From assembly GCA_905250075.1 (NCBI GenBank), contig CAJNOP010000036.1, forward strand, positions 1,250,392 to 1,314,391: a stretch of 64,000 bases of DNA, read 5' to 3'. Positions 13,329 to 26,000 of the stretch are shown in pieces. The position numbers and the translations under genes were made by a program. Below the pieces are notes generated by a model. The model worked only from the letters and a program-made list of their open reading frames with translations, was not told the origin of the DNA and made no database searches. This DNA comes from Rotaria sp. Silwood1. Lineage: Eukaryota; Rotifera; Eurotatoria; Philodinida; Philodinidae. Positions within the stretch are counted from its first letter, which is position 1. Every line of letters starts with the position of its first letter.

Positions 13329-14062
13329 TTAATAATGATCTGTATACCGTACTGGACAAAAATATAAGAACAATATATTTTTGATTTTTTTCTATAATAA
13401 CAAGCATCTAACTCAAATCCAAATAGTGATTCGGATAGCCAATGACGAGCTCTATCAAATGCATCGTATTCCAAAACGTTATAGATGATTTGAGGGAGTA
13501 AGGTTTCTAAAAAAGTAAAACCCGTATTTTTCAAGCGCCAGAAGGCTTCATCATAAGTCGATTTTAGCAGTACCATCTTAAAGAGCACAAAATTCTGAAG
13601 AAAATGAAGGGTTGCTGCGTTTTCTACGACCTTTCTTTCAAAAGTTATAAGCTTCAGAAAGATCGAAAAAAACGTGATTTTTAGTCCATTTTCAGCGTTT
13701 TCTTGATAAATTTAACTTTTCTCCGATTTTTGAGAAGCTTATAACTTTTGAAAGGAAGGTCGTAGAAAACGCAGCAACCTTTCATTTTCTTCAGAATTTT
13801 GTACTCTTTAAGATGGTACTGCTAAAAAAAGACTTATTATGAAGCCTTCTTACACTTGAGAAATACGTATTTTACTTTTCTAAAAATCTTACTAGCTCAA
13901 ATCATCTATAAAGTTTTGGTATAGAATGCATTTGATAGAGCTCGTCATTGGTTATCCGAATCACTATTTGGATTTGAGTTAGATGCTTGTTATTATAGAA
14001 AAAAATCAAAAATATGTTGTTCTTATATTTTTGTCCAATACTGTATTTTTATCAGTATTGAC
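13329..14062. mobile_element. Fold-back element with arms of about 320 bp
   Basis: A 734-bp inverted-repeat structure. The left arm (about 13329-13665) and right arm (about 13715-14062) are well-conserved reverse complements, including long exact stretches such as ggtcgtagaaaacgcagcaa near 13760 and its complement near 13610. A spacer of about 50 bp separates the arms. The left arm carries an open frame of 99 codons on the minus strand (13289-13588), which the right arm repeats in broken form. No transposase motif is seen. The arms are unrelated in sequence to those of the element at 3441-4086. Confidence 0.75.
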
Positions 14063-15914
14063 TATACAAGACGAGTTTCTGCTGAGTTTCTTTTTTGCTT
14101 GTTTTTCTTTTGAATAAGTTGCTTTAAAAAGTTGTTGTATCTATAATATATGGATTCTAAACAAGTTAAAGATTCATAAATGGAAAATATTCTAATTTGC
14201 AATATAAAGTTGATAACAATATAACAATAAGTAAGGTTGTCATTATAAAATTAACAATATTCCTTGAAGAATGATTTATCAACTATATATGATATATAAG
14301 ATTTAAAATATCAGGATTGTTTTTTTGTTTTCAAAAGAAATATTCATATAAGAAAACGAAGAAATTTATTATGAATCTTTTTTGTTGTGTTCACACATTA
14401 GAAACTACAATGACATCTTCATAGATAATTTTCAAAAGAAAAAAAAAGTAAAACAATTGATTACACTATGTTTATAATATCCCATTAATTACATTATATC
14501 GATATGTCATCTTTCTTAATTATTTTAATTAACGAATAAAAACTGAATTTATTCAAAAGTTAACGCACTTTTTTTTGACTCTTTATTTGTGGTTTAAACC
14601 CTATAAATAACTTTTAACTGCTCAATTCATTGCTATATAAAACGACAGAACAACAAAAAATGTGTCTTGAACTTTTATCATAGCCCATGAAAGAAAGGAA
14701 AAAGAAAAACAAGAGAATGCATAAGAAAAGTGCACTCTAAGCGACAGAACGAAAGAAAACGAGAAAAAAACAATCTGCTTGCAAAAAGTATGTCTTTCAT
14801 ATAACGGTTAAATGTAAGTTGGTTTTAGAATAGTCCGTAACAACACGGAAACCATCGAACTCATTGATATCTTCGATGGAGAAGTTTTTGAACTGAAAAA
14901 GTTTTCTTTCTTCATATAAATCAATAGCACAATCTTATCACACTAATCAAGCTAACAAATCTATAAAGTTTAGTGGGATCAATGAGTTATCAATGTTTGT
15001 AGTTTTTATCCGGAAAAATATCTGTTTGGTTTTTTGCTAACTAATTCGACTATATATTACGGAATTTTATTTATTTTTCATTGATATAGCTGAAAAAATT
15101 CACATTTCATGGAGCTTACCGTACCTTGAATTATATTGTTGTCATGTATTATGCCTACTTTCTCTGTATAATGAATAGATATTTTCCATGATTATTGGGT
15201 GTTTTTTTTTCTTCTATTATTAACTAAAATATTTGATATTTTTATTTTAGGATAACAATATAAAGAAAAAATAAAAACAATATTCATCATTTAATAGTAT
15301 CAATTGATACTAAAATAAAATTTTCATCGCATGAATCTTTGAGATTTTTATCGTAAAAAGAATATATTTTGATGAAAAACAGTACTAATATCGCTGTATG
15401 GCTTAATGGATTAAAACCATTATTTCATTTCTTCATATTTTTATATCTGTAAAATGGAAATGTTCAGCATGCTCTTTTTTCTTTACAAGTACTCAGAAAT
15501 GTCTCAGGCTATTGAGTACACAGAACTTTAATAAATAATTGGCACATATATGGATGTAGATACTGTGATGCTTCTCCTGAAATATAATGCCAAAGATATT
15601 GCTTGGAAACAGAAAATCATGAAAATAGACAAAAGAAAAACGTTTTTTCAATCTTTTGACTTTTTATTACTCTAAAAATAATCGAAAGACTTATGTATTT
15701 ACTATATAATCATGGTGTCTAAAGGATAATCATTATATCTTATCATATCAGAGCAGATCTCGTACGAGTAAAGTCATTTATAACAGAAAGATATTTGTAC
15801 TGTGGGATTACAAGAATTTTTTGAATTGAGTATTTCTATCTATCCTTAAATTTGATCATATTCAGACATGTTATAAACTTTCCTTGTAGAATTTTATTAA
15901 GAAGTAAACACAAG
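14063..15914. other. Gene-free stretch upstream of the nuclear receptor
   Basis: About 1.85 kb of AT-rich sequence. It should hold the promoter of the nuclear receptor gene that starts at 15915. No specific element was identified. Confidence 0.45.
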
Positions 15915-17787
15915 ATGACATTCAAACAGTATTCATCTATATCATCTTCATTAGAACATAGCAATGTCAATACAACTGTAAGAACAGAGTTGAAAAAATC
16001 ATCTAATTCAAAGACTTGTCGAATATGTGGTGACAAAGCACGTATTGTTAATTATGGTGCACTTTCTTGTCAATCATGTAAAACATTTTTTCGTCGTAAT
16101 GGATTTCATCCACAAGTTTGTTTTTAAAAATGATAATTATGTTGATAAAGTCTTATGACAAGACAATATATATTTGATAGGATGTTCGTCCATGTATTTT
16201 CGATGGATGTTGTGAAATTAACATGCAAACACGACATACATGTGCTGCTTGTCGTCTTGCTAAATGCCTTATGATGGGTATGAGTCCAAATTTAATTCGT
16301 AAAGAAGATCGCACAATATCAAAAGGCTCATCATCATCATCATCATCAAAACCAAACAATGCTGAACAAGTTGTATCCAAACAAACAACAGTTAGTATAA
16401 AATAATAGCATGTGTATGTACTCGATAGAGTATGTAACAGTGATAAAAGTAATATGAAATTCCACTAAATACATTTCTACGTTGATATCGTTTTTATTTT
16501 AGATATGAGTAACATACATATTATTTTTATTTGTTTTTACTAAGTTGAAATGTTGTTTATTAGTCTCATTCCAATCAGCAGACATCAGTGTAGAGCTATT
16601 CCTTATGAGAATATCTCATCTAATCTATTCGATAACTAGTGTGGTATGAATCATTGTCTGGAACAATGTATAGTGCAAAGTTGTGTGAATAAAAAAAAAG
16701 AAAATATTGATAGTAAGTATCTGAATATCCTGTATGAATAATGCGTATATGAATATTTATTTAGTATCTTGATTACGGTGTGTTATTTCAGAAACGAGTT
16801 TCTTCAAATTTAGTTAATAGGGCAGAAAAAGAATTGAATTAAGTTTGTTCTATATCTGTATATGTTAAAGGAGGAAAACTTCATAAAAATCTTACTTTCA
16901 TTACCTTACAATACTATAAAATAATTTTTGATATAAAAAATATTCTTCATTGAAAAGATAAATCTCTTTCTTTTATTTAGACTACATTACAACTAGCAAC
17001 ATTGGATATTCTTCAAGGTGATCAAACTCATCTTGACAATTCTGAATTGGCATTACTGTCGAATATTATACATGCTTATGATAAATACAGCATTGATTCA
17101 CAAGTACGTCTTGCTATCGATAGTCTAGCAGCGCATCCTGTTGCAATGCACATTACTATGATAAATCCACTTGAAATTATGCGACAAATATATACATCAA
17201 CTCGATCATTTATTAGTTCTTCACCTGATTTTCGAATATTAACTGTTGATGAACAAACTTCACTTGTCGAACGAAATTTACATGGTATTATCGGTTTAAG
17301 TGAACTGTTATTCTTTCGTAATACAGGTATTCTTCACAATCCTTCATGTATGGAAGCATTTACAATGGTTTATGGATCAGACATGATGTTAATAACAAAA
17401 AATTTGAATGAAAGATTAGAGCCTGATTCAACACTTGTAAAACTGATGCTCATCACATTAGCTTTCTCGTCAAATTGTTTAATTTTGAACATAAATGAGA
17501 AAATGAAAGATGATCGTCTATTATATGGAACATTTCGTCTCTTAGGAAGTCAAAATGTTTATGCCGAACTTTTTTGGAAATATATGATTTATCGATGTGG
17601 TTATAACGAATCAGCAATTCGATTTTCCCGACTTATACAAATCTTTTTATGTATCCTAGCAAATTTCTCAACTGTTTTTACAAACAATGAAGCTCATCAA
17701 AAAATGGCTGATGATGCCATCAGAGAAACAAAACAATCACTCACTATTGATGCTAATGAGCAAATACTATTATGGGGAAAGATATAA
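15915..17787 (+). CDS. Nuclear hormone receptor (DNA-binding and ligand-binding domains)
   Basis: Ligand-regulated transcription factor acting in the nucleus. Three exons, 15915-16115, 16181-16390 and 16981-17787, give 405 residues in continuous frame. The C4 zinc-finger domain spans about 35-103. Finger one uses Cys35, 38, 52 and 55; finger two uses Cys72, 77 or 78, 88 and 91, followed by CRLAKCLMMGM, the family's usual end. The P-box reads CQSCKTFFRR, which differs from the common CEGCK/CESCK forms. A serine-rich hinge (about 114-126) leads to a helical region (about 170-405) in the place of the ligand-binding domain, with weak similarity by eye. The protein ends at LLWGKI with no obvious AF-2 helix. 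The ATG at 15915 is chosen because the frame upstream lacks another ATG. The second intron is 590 bp. The subfamily cannot be assigned. Confidence 0.85.
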
Positions 17788-19769
17788 TCATTCACTCATA
17801 AGACGATATTTTCTCATTTTTGTTTTTTTCTGTAAATTAAAGAAAATTGTTAAAAATAAATTGATGTTTAGTCTATGGTCATTGTGATGACTTGACAATT
17901 TTGATTTAAATCAGCACATTATTCTTTGTATTTATTGATACATTCTAAAGATTAACTCGAAAGGTGTCACAATATTTTCATATATGAAATATCCATTAAG
18001 ATGTATTAAATGACAGATGTTTAAAAGCAAGAAATATTAATGAAAAAATTCTGATCATAATATAACTCAACAGTTTCGATGTTTCTTTTGGAACACTTTA
18101 ATCTTAATATTTGGTGAATACTGAACAATCTTTGAATATATATCAGAATCTTAAATATAACAGTAAACCAATCATTGGAATTATTTGAATTTTCTATAAA
18201 TATCATATATGACTTTGCAATCATTTTTCAGTTATTTTCTTCTCAAATATATTAGACATCTATCGTTATGCAAAAATTCGTAATAGTTCGTTCAATTGTC
18301 TTCTATTGTCTTTGTCGTGTCTAAGAATATCTATTGTCATATTCATCAAATATTCATAACCACACACTTTCGATAGAAATTAAGTAAAAAAACAATCAAA
18401 ACCAAGATCAATAATATAGAGGTTCAAAACATATTAGCACAAATGCTGTTGATGAAGTACTCCAATGAATGTACTGAATTTACGATATTCTGCTACCAAT
18501 ATATCAAACAAACCTTGGAATTTTTATCACTTGATTACAAAATGTTTCTCAATGTTAAATCTATTAACTTGTTGAAAAATTTTTCATAGAATTCTATAGA
18601 AACTGGATATGAACCTGGCAATTACCCATGTACTGAGATAATTTTCAGCACAGTACTCAACCAAAATCCTGTAACATATTGAAAGTAGGGTGTCAGAAAA
18701 ACTATCCTACTGAAAATTAACTCAGTACACGGGTATCTTGAATTCAGTTCATTCACTAAGCTGACTTTACATGATTATAAAAATATGTTATGAAGAAATT
18801 TCTCTGTTTTGAAATATGTTCAGCGAAATACAGATGTACTTTGGAAAGCATTTCGAATGGTCTCTTGTTTGAATAATGAAAAAAATGTTTCTTTATACGA
18901 TTAAATTATAACTTACATTAGTTTATTTTTAATTCAAACACACACATTATCATAAAATAATTATTTTTCCATGCATCAACAATAATTGAAAAGACAAAAG
19001 TCTTCTCCTAACGTTTTTTGCATGAAATTCCTTTGATGTCAAGTAAATGTTGGTTACACTAATGACTTAAATACTGTATGTTAGTATAGTGTATGATTGA
19101 TTACAACCTTCGTCGATGAAGAATGTATATCTTACAATACAGTTGAGCAACACAACAAATAAGTAGGTTGATAGAACAGTTCATAGTTCGATTATCTCTT
19201 CTTTTTCGATATGTTTCGAGTTTTTTGTTTTACTAGTTTTGCTTTATCTGTATATATATAATCGACTATATCACATTCGTCAAGAAGCCTCGAATCGGTG
19301 ACAAAGAGAAGTTGATGATCGGAACCAGAGTAACAGTTAGCAGATACAAAAACAGAGATAACCTAGTCGTGAAACATTCTGTCAATCAACTTATTTGTAG
19401 TATTGCTTAATTGTATTGAGAGACGTATATTTTTTTAACCAAAGAGGTTCTAGATGAAAAGAATGATGGAGAAAGGTGGGTATGGAAAAGACTTTTGCTA
19501 AGGGTATACTTACATGATAGATCGAACACATCTATGTTTTTTTTACGATTATTTAAGATTAATTAATAAGTCTTTCTTGAAGAACTAACTTTCTATTACT
19601 GGTATTTTTCATTTTTAAGCATTGGAAAAAGTTATTTATCTATTATAAAGCGTAAAGATTGCCTAATTAAAACTAAAAAAAAACGAAACAAAAACAATCA
19701 TCTTACTAAAGGAAATAAATGAAAATAAACGATATAAAAAAAAAACATACGGTCAACTATGTTGATTAA
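17788..19769. other. Intergenic region with a short inverted repeat
   Basis: About 2 kb without a gene. It includes a hairpin-like inverted repeat (about 18601-18750, listed separately). Nothing else was recognised. Confidence 0.45.
18601..18750. repeat. Short inverted repeat
   Basis: The segment at about 18621-18648 (tacccatgtactgag, then a-t-a-attttcag) is the near-exact reverse complement of 18709-18738 (ctgaaaattaactcagtaca). Weaker pairing extends outward to about 18601 and 18750. It could be a MITE remnant. Confidence 0.5.
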
Positions 19770-20006
19770 CCCTTTGGCTGTCGCCGACGCATATATTCGT
19801 CAAGAGTCTCGTCTTTGCAAGAAGTAAAGCAACCATTCATAATGTATGTTTTTCAAAAGTATTTGCGTAAAAACAAACCTTGGGCACCATGCGCTTCCAA
19901 AATCATAATTTTATTAAGGCGCGCAATAGGATTGTTTCATAAAAAAGAAATAAATTTTCTGAAAAATCGCTTCCTCCTTCTCTTATGACGACAGTCAAAT
20001 GGTTAA
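19766..20006. mobile_element. piggyBac-like MITE with TTAA target duplications
   Basis: A 233-bp non-coding element (19770-20002) flanked on both sides by TTAA (19766-19769 and 20003-20006), the target duplication typical of piggyBac transposons. The left end reads CCCTTTGGCTGTCG and the complement of the right end reads CCATTTGACTGTCG, so the terminal inverted repeats match at 12 of 14 positions. CCCTTTG is also the usual start of piggyBac/looper ends. There is no reading frame, so it would need a transposase supplied from elsewhere. Confidence 0.8.
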
Positions 20007-20265
20007 AAACGCAATGAAAGCAGAAAGAACGACAAAATATTTACTTAATGACAATTTTTTACCAATACAAAAAAAATACGTCACATAATGACGAGGCATA
20101 GGCATACAGTTAGAGGTCATTGTTCTTATGCAATACTCTTTTAGTCATAAAATAGTAATACAAAATTTAGTCTAAGGAAGTGGTACTGTTATTGAAGGTA
20201 TATAAGAGAGTAAGAGTACAAATAAATGGAGTACAGATACTCACAAGTACATTTAGATACTCAAT

Positions 20266-21411
20266 ATGACTGAATCAAACAAAAATTCTGACAATATCAA
20301 TACTCAAATTGATTACACGACACCAACACCACGTTTCTCAGTAACGAATGATAATACATTAAAGAATGGTCTAGCTTATATGATGGAGAACGGCTATGCT
20401 GTTATTAGCGATATCCTGAATCAAGATGAAATTATTGAAAACAAGAATTTATTATGGAAGTTTCTTGAAAATGCTGGCGATGGTACCATACGACGAGATG
20501 ATCCTGAGACATGGTCAAATGGATGGTAAAAAAAAAAGACTAAAACTCATGTTAAATGTTAAAATTTAATTTTTTCTATCCTTATTAGGCCAAGTTTCAG
20601 TACTCACGGTGTCATTTGTGGATATGGTATTGGTCAATCTGATTTGCTGTGGAATGTTCGATCAAATCGAAATGTGAAAAAAGTCTTTTCTCATATGTGG
20701 AATGACCAAAAATTGCTGGTTTCTTTCGATGGATGTGGTGTGTTTCGTGATTGGCGTTATAATTCAACATGGAAAACAAATGGTGGTTGGAATCATGTAG
20801 ATCAAAATCCAAAAGTAAAACCCGATCAATGTTGCGTTCAAGGTTTGGTTTCATTAACGGATCAAAGCGAAAAAACCGGTGGTCTTATTGTTTATCCACG
20901 AACACATTTACGTTTTACTGAATTGTCTGATGTGACAAAAAATTCCAATGACTTCGTCCGAGTTTCTGACGATCATCCAATTATGAATCAAGGTAAAACG
21001 CTTGGTAAACTTGTACATTGTCGAGCTGGTGATCTTATCATTTGGGATAGTCGTACTGTTCATTGTAATTCACCAGCAACTGCACCCGAAGAACGCAACA
21101 AAAATGAACCTGTCGATCTTTTACGTATCGCTGTATATGTTTGCATGAGTCCAATTTCTTTGGTACGTGGTCAAACACTTGATGAATTTCGAGAAAAACG
21201 AAAACAAATGGTAGAAAATAACTGTACTCTAACACATTGGAGTACAGAACTTGTTTTAGGAGGTAAAGTTTTACAATTGAAAAATTAAATCATTCAAAAT
21301 GAGTTTTTTTTAGGTGGTGTCAATGTTGATTTACCCAAAGTATCACTCGATAAATTCGATGCTTATCAAAAAGCTCTTATTTTTGGTCTTGGGGATAATA
21401 ATGAGGAATAA
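20266..21411 (+). CDS. Phytanoyl-CoA dioxygenase (PhyH) family protein
   Basis: Non-haem Fe(II)/2-oxoglutarate-dependent oxygenase of the PhyH family, which hydroxylates small-molecule substrates. Three exons, 20266-20525, 20589-21262 and 21314-21411, with introns of 63 and 51 bp, give 343 residues. Visible metal ligands are the HxD pair at His156-Val-Asp158 (in GGWNHVDQNP) and the distal histidine at His245 (SRTVHCNS). Arg266 (LLRIAVYV) is in the right region for the 2-oxoglutarate carboxylate. TGGLIVYPRTH is typical of the family. An acidic or basic insert (about 252-264) separates the distal His from the Arg. An AATAAA overlaps the stop region and could serve as the polyadenylation signal. 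The substrate is unknown; bacterial-like relatives exist in this family, so origin by transfer is possible but not shown. Confidence 0.9.
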
Positions 21412-22084
21412 ACATTAATATAATTTGATTGTTTTTAATATAATATAAACAGAATTTTTCTTATAGAACAATAAATTATTAAAATAATTACAAAATATGC
21501 GTATGAATTCTCTACTTTTGACTTTGATCTATTTTGAAAAACTATATTTATGTTTTTATGTCAACAGAAAGTTGTCCTTTAGCATAAAATAGTATTGAGT
21601 TCAATTGAAACATCTCTCGTTGTTTCCTGAAATTGATAAAAAGTTTTTATTAAAAATAAAAGTTTTTTCCTTTAGGGTACAATGATAAAACTATCACTTT
21701 TTCACGTTTTATGACTCAAATTTATGACATTGTCAATTCATCAATATTAGTATTTGATCTATTTCATCGAAATTCTGAAACTTATTTTTTTTTCTATGCG
21801 AAAAAAAAACATCTGTAGGTTTTCTTTTCAAAAAATGCAAAATCATTAATTTATTTTTGTTTAGTTGATTAATATTCAGAATATAAACGTAATGGTTAAA
21901 TACCATTGTTTATTTGTAAATTAATTAAGCACATAAATGAGATAATATAAAAAGCAATGAATGACAATACAGTTACACATTAGTACAACAGATGTAAAAA
22001 GCGACTATATGATACTGCAAGATTAAATATATAGAGTAAGATATATTATAGAATATTTTTCTTATATCAAATGTGTAAAGCTGA
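21412..22084. other. Spacer between convergent genes
   Basis: About 670 bp of AT-rich sequence between the 3' ends of the PhyH gene (+) and the EF-hand gene (-). It probably contains both 3' untranslated regions. Nothing else was seen. Confidence 0.5.
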
Positions 22085-23040
22085 TCAAACTTGTTGATTT
22101 GCACCTGAACCAAATCGACTGTTAAGCTTACTAACTATAGCTGCTAAAGCCATAACATCTGTCAAATCAAGTGTACCATTACCATTTTTATCAATAGCTT
22201 TAAATAAAGCTTTTGATAAATCTAAATGTATCAAAAAATTATAAATAAATGATTTAATGATACTAAGAAATACATACGTGGTGAAACAGAACCAAGTCCT
22301 AATCCTTGAAGAAGAAGTTGAATATCTTCAATAGTAATTTTACCATCACCATTTTTATCTAATGCTTTAAGCAAACTTTGTAATTGTTGAGCATTCTCAT
22401 AAGTGGTACCTGATTTTAAATATTAGTATCATAGTAAAAAAAGAAATACGATGATTTGATTACATACCAATAGTATCAAAAATATTGCCTCCACCGCTAG
22501 TGCCACTACTGCTAGGCCCTTTGCCACCTGAAAACGTTTTATAAACTTTCATTGCATTGTTAATCATATCAGCCGAATTACCACCACCACCACCACCACC
22601 ACCACCACCACCACTAGCACTTTGCCCTTCTCCTCCACTACTACCTTTGTTACCCGAAAACATTTTGTAAGCATTCATGGCTCCACTGAGTAAATCTCCA
22701 GAACCTTTGCTTTGCCCTTTGCTACTTCCACCACCGAACTAAATAAAAAATATCGAAATATTAATAGATCTTTATGTTCTAGAAAAAAAAAAACAGATTT
22801 TTGTTTTAAATATACCTGATTGAGAAATGATGATCCCATTGATATGAAATCAGTTTGTTGACCACCGGCTGCTTGTCGACCACTTGCATTATTAACATTG
22901 CTTTCTGGAGCAGTTTCTTGATTAACCTTATTTCGAAATTGATTTACAAATGTACCAACATCATTAATACCCACTTGTCGAAGCATATCGTCCAATTTGC
23001 CATTTTCCAATTGTTCACGGCCAAGATTCATAAGATTCAT
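22085..23040 (-). CDS. Glycine-rich protein with two EF-hands
   Basis: Four exons on the minus strand, 22816-23040, 22468-22738, 22278-22409 and 22085-22221, give 254 residues in frame. The N-terminal 75 residues are polar. The middle exon encodes a low-complexity region with two related units (AYKMFSGNKGSS and VYKTFSGGKGPS) flanking an 11-glycine run. The last two exons each encode one EF-hand. The loops are DKNGDGKITIED (183-194) and DKNGNGTLDLTD (220-231). Both have Asp, not the usual Glu, at loop position 12, which tends to lower Ca2+ affinity or favour Mg2+. Overall layout, a Gly-rich N-terminus before EF-hands, recalls penta-EF-hand proteins such as sorcin, but only two hands are present. 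Binding partner and function are unknown. Confidence 0.85.
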
Positions 23041-26000
23041 TGCACCCTTTTATCTCTGAAAAACAATATTGAAAAAAAAAAGATTACATAATCATTATAA
23101 TTTAATTTTGATCTATTCATAATACTTAATAGATGAACTTTTTTTTATAGTCTTAGACAAGAAATCAATGAATCAATCGAGAACTATACTCCAACATGCA
23201 TTGGATTGTTGATCTGTAACAAATGTGTTTATTATGAAAATGAATATGAAATATTTTAATTTAATTTTCCATTTGTCCTCTAAAAAGAAAGAATTCTTCG
23301 AAACGGATAGTGAACTATTATTCGGTGTATGAAATCTCTTGGTAGAAAGACAATAGAAATCTATGTCTCGAAACCTTTTTTAATCGACTAATACTGGAAT
23401 TAATGAAGCAGTAGCTTTTCTACACTTATTGTCTAATTCAAAAACAAATAACGCAATACATAGTACTAATTGCAACGAAAAACACGTTTACGTTTTATTC
23501 AATTTACTTACGATCCTATCTCGAATTATCAACGACACAAATAAAACAAGTTACACCTACTAATGACCGGTTCATAACGAATGAATCTCTCAATATTTTG
23601 CATATTTCCTAGTAACCTTTTACTATAATGGGACAATGTTTTTCTTTTTGATAGGTTCATTTTTAGATCCTCTATAAATTTACATCTTTCACGTAAATGG
23701 AGCAAACATATCTTGATGATGTAAAGCCGATGAAACAAATAAATTCATTATTAGTTATTTTCAAAATTCTTTTTTTCTTATCAAGCATTTTTTATGAATG
23801 ATCTCATCAATCTATCTTTTAATCGTAAAATATTCTCCTCAATTATCTGCTTGAAACTTTGTGCATATGATTATTTAGATACGGAATATCCTCTATGAAT
23901 AATGAAAAGCATAAGAATGTCAAAAATGACTATATGCACCAAGTTTCAAAGGAGAGGTACCAATTTCTATCTTATTAATTAACAATTATGGTTATTTGCC
24001 AAAATAGTTAAGTCTTCAATCCTTTTGATGACTTCATTAGAGCTAGTTTCTGGTAGATAATGGAACGAAATATGTTATGATTAATAGAAAGACTGATAAA
24101 ACCATTCTTAAAAACAAATGCAACAAGCTTGACAAAAGATCTACGCAAATAAGGTATACTGCTCTCTTTCAATGAAAGAGGTAGATTTGTAGAGAATCGT
24201 ATGATAAGTCTTTCAAAAAAATTGTTATGTTACTTGAAAAGACTGCTGAGAAATATGTGAAAACCTGAGATATTTATTCGTTATGGCCCACCCTTTAACA
24301 TAAAATTGTACAGAAAGAAAGAAACCACGTCTCGCTATTTTTTTCTACACATTTTTGTATCAGTACGTGTAACTTTTTATGCTTGTTATTGATTCTTCTG
24401 ATAATGATGAGTGACTCTCGTTGAAAGCTCGAGATAAAGTTATAAATAATTTTAATAAAATCTCTAAAAGTCTTTTTTCATTGCAGTTAGGATTATTTAT
24501 TTTCAACTGGTATATTAACTAATTTTCTTTAAAAAGTCATGATGATAATGATGTATATCTCATTACAAAACATAAGAAAAGAGAGTGCAAAATATTCAAA
24601 ATCATTTAAGAATTTATCTTGTAAGATTCTCTATCTAATCTCTAGTAGTGAATATAGCAAAAATATAAGGAAACAAATAATCACATCGTAACTATTTACA
24701 TCTAAAACAAATACGATACAAATAGTCAATGAATAACTGAATATGTAAGGATTATTTTATGGTATTATTCAAAACTTTGTGTTGTCCATGTTGGCAACAA
24801 AGATTTGTTTATTTAGAGATAGTTCTTTTTTCTTATCTCTGAGTACATTGATTAACAATGTTTCATTGATAAATAGATACAAACAGAAACAATCTTCGCA
24901 GTGGTCTTGGTTTTCCTGGATATCTTTTTTTTGAGGTCGTTCTGATTTGTTTTTGTTTTGTCGAATGATTCTGATTTTCTCTATTTTTTATGCTTTTTTA
25001 AAAAAGCGACGAAAATAAAAGACACAAGATTATTCGCCAGAACACAAGCAAATCAGAAGTCACTGTGGTATAATATGAAGACAGATATGATAAAAACTTT
25101 TATCTACTAATAATAAGCTCATCTAAGAAAAACCTCATACTGTTCTTATCAATAAATTGTTTGTACTCATATATAACAATTAAATGCATTTGATAAGAAA
25201 TGATTTGATACAATCTATTAAATTTTTAATACTTTGTCAGACCTATTCCGAACATAAAGAATAGCGAATATTATAATTTATTCATAGCAAATAATTTCCT
25301 TACATGACTAAGACTTTGTTGAACTTGATGAAATAACTTTTCATCTATTCATCTATGAGTTAAGAATATTACGTATTGACACTTTTGACATTCGACAATG
25401 AACTTTAAAAAGAAATTTTATATCGAAGTTAGTCATAAAAAATGTTACCGAATCAATGCATTAATTAAATATCAAGTGATACGATCAAAAATTAATTCTC
25501 ATAAAATATAGAAAGAAAATAAAAATAAAAAGCATCATGTGAAAAATTATTGAATAATGATTGATAATTCTCTTTTTTTCATATGTAAAAGGTGTGAACT
25601 AGTTTGATTCATTGCGTATAAAATACCATTACGAAACTATTTGCCAAAAGATGTCACTGACATTGGACTCACAACTGACTAGTAATGATCAAACATTTGT
25701 TAATATAATAAATTTTTTTTCCTAATTTTGAACTATATAAAGGGTGATAAAAGTCTCTGAAAGAAACAACCAACAGTAATGGAACTAAGTCATCAAAGAT
25801 TATAATTACCATTGAAATTATACACAATATAGGTTAGCAAAATAAATAATCGAATTCAATCAACATCAAAAGGACAGTTAGCAGTAGATTCAAGTAATCC
25901 TTGCTGACATACCCTCTTGGATTTCGTTTGAATTTTTGCTTCGTTGAGATAAATGCGGACTTTGATGTTCAATCGAATAATGGTATTTTCAGAGAAGATA

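Noticed and set aside
13289..13588. 99-codon minus-strand frame as an independent gene
   Set aside because: It lies within one arm of a fold-back element and its mirror copy is broken, so it is treated as part of the element.
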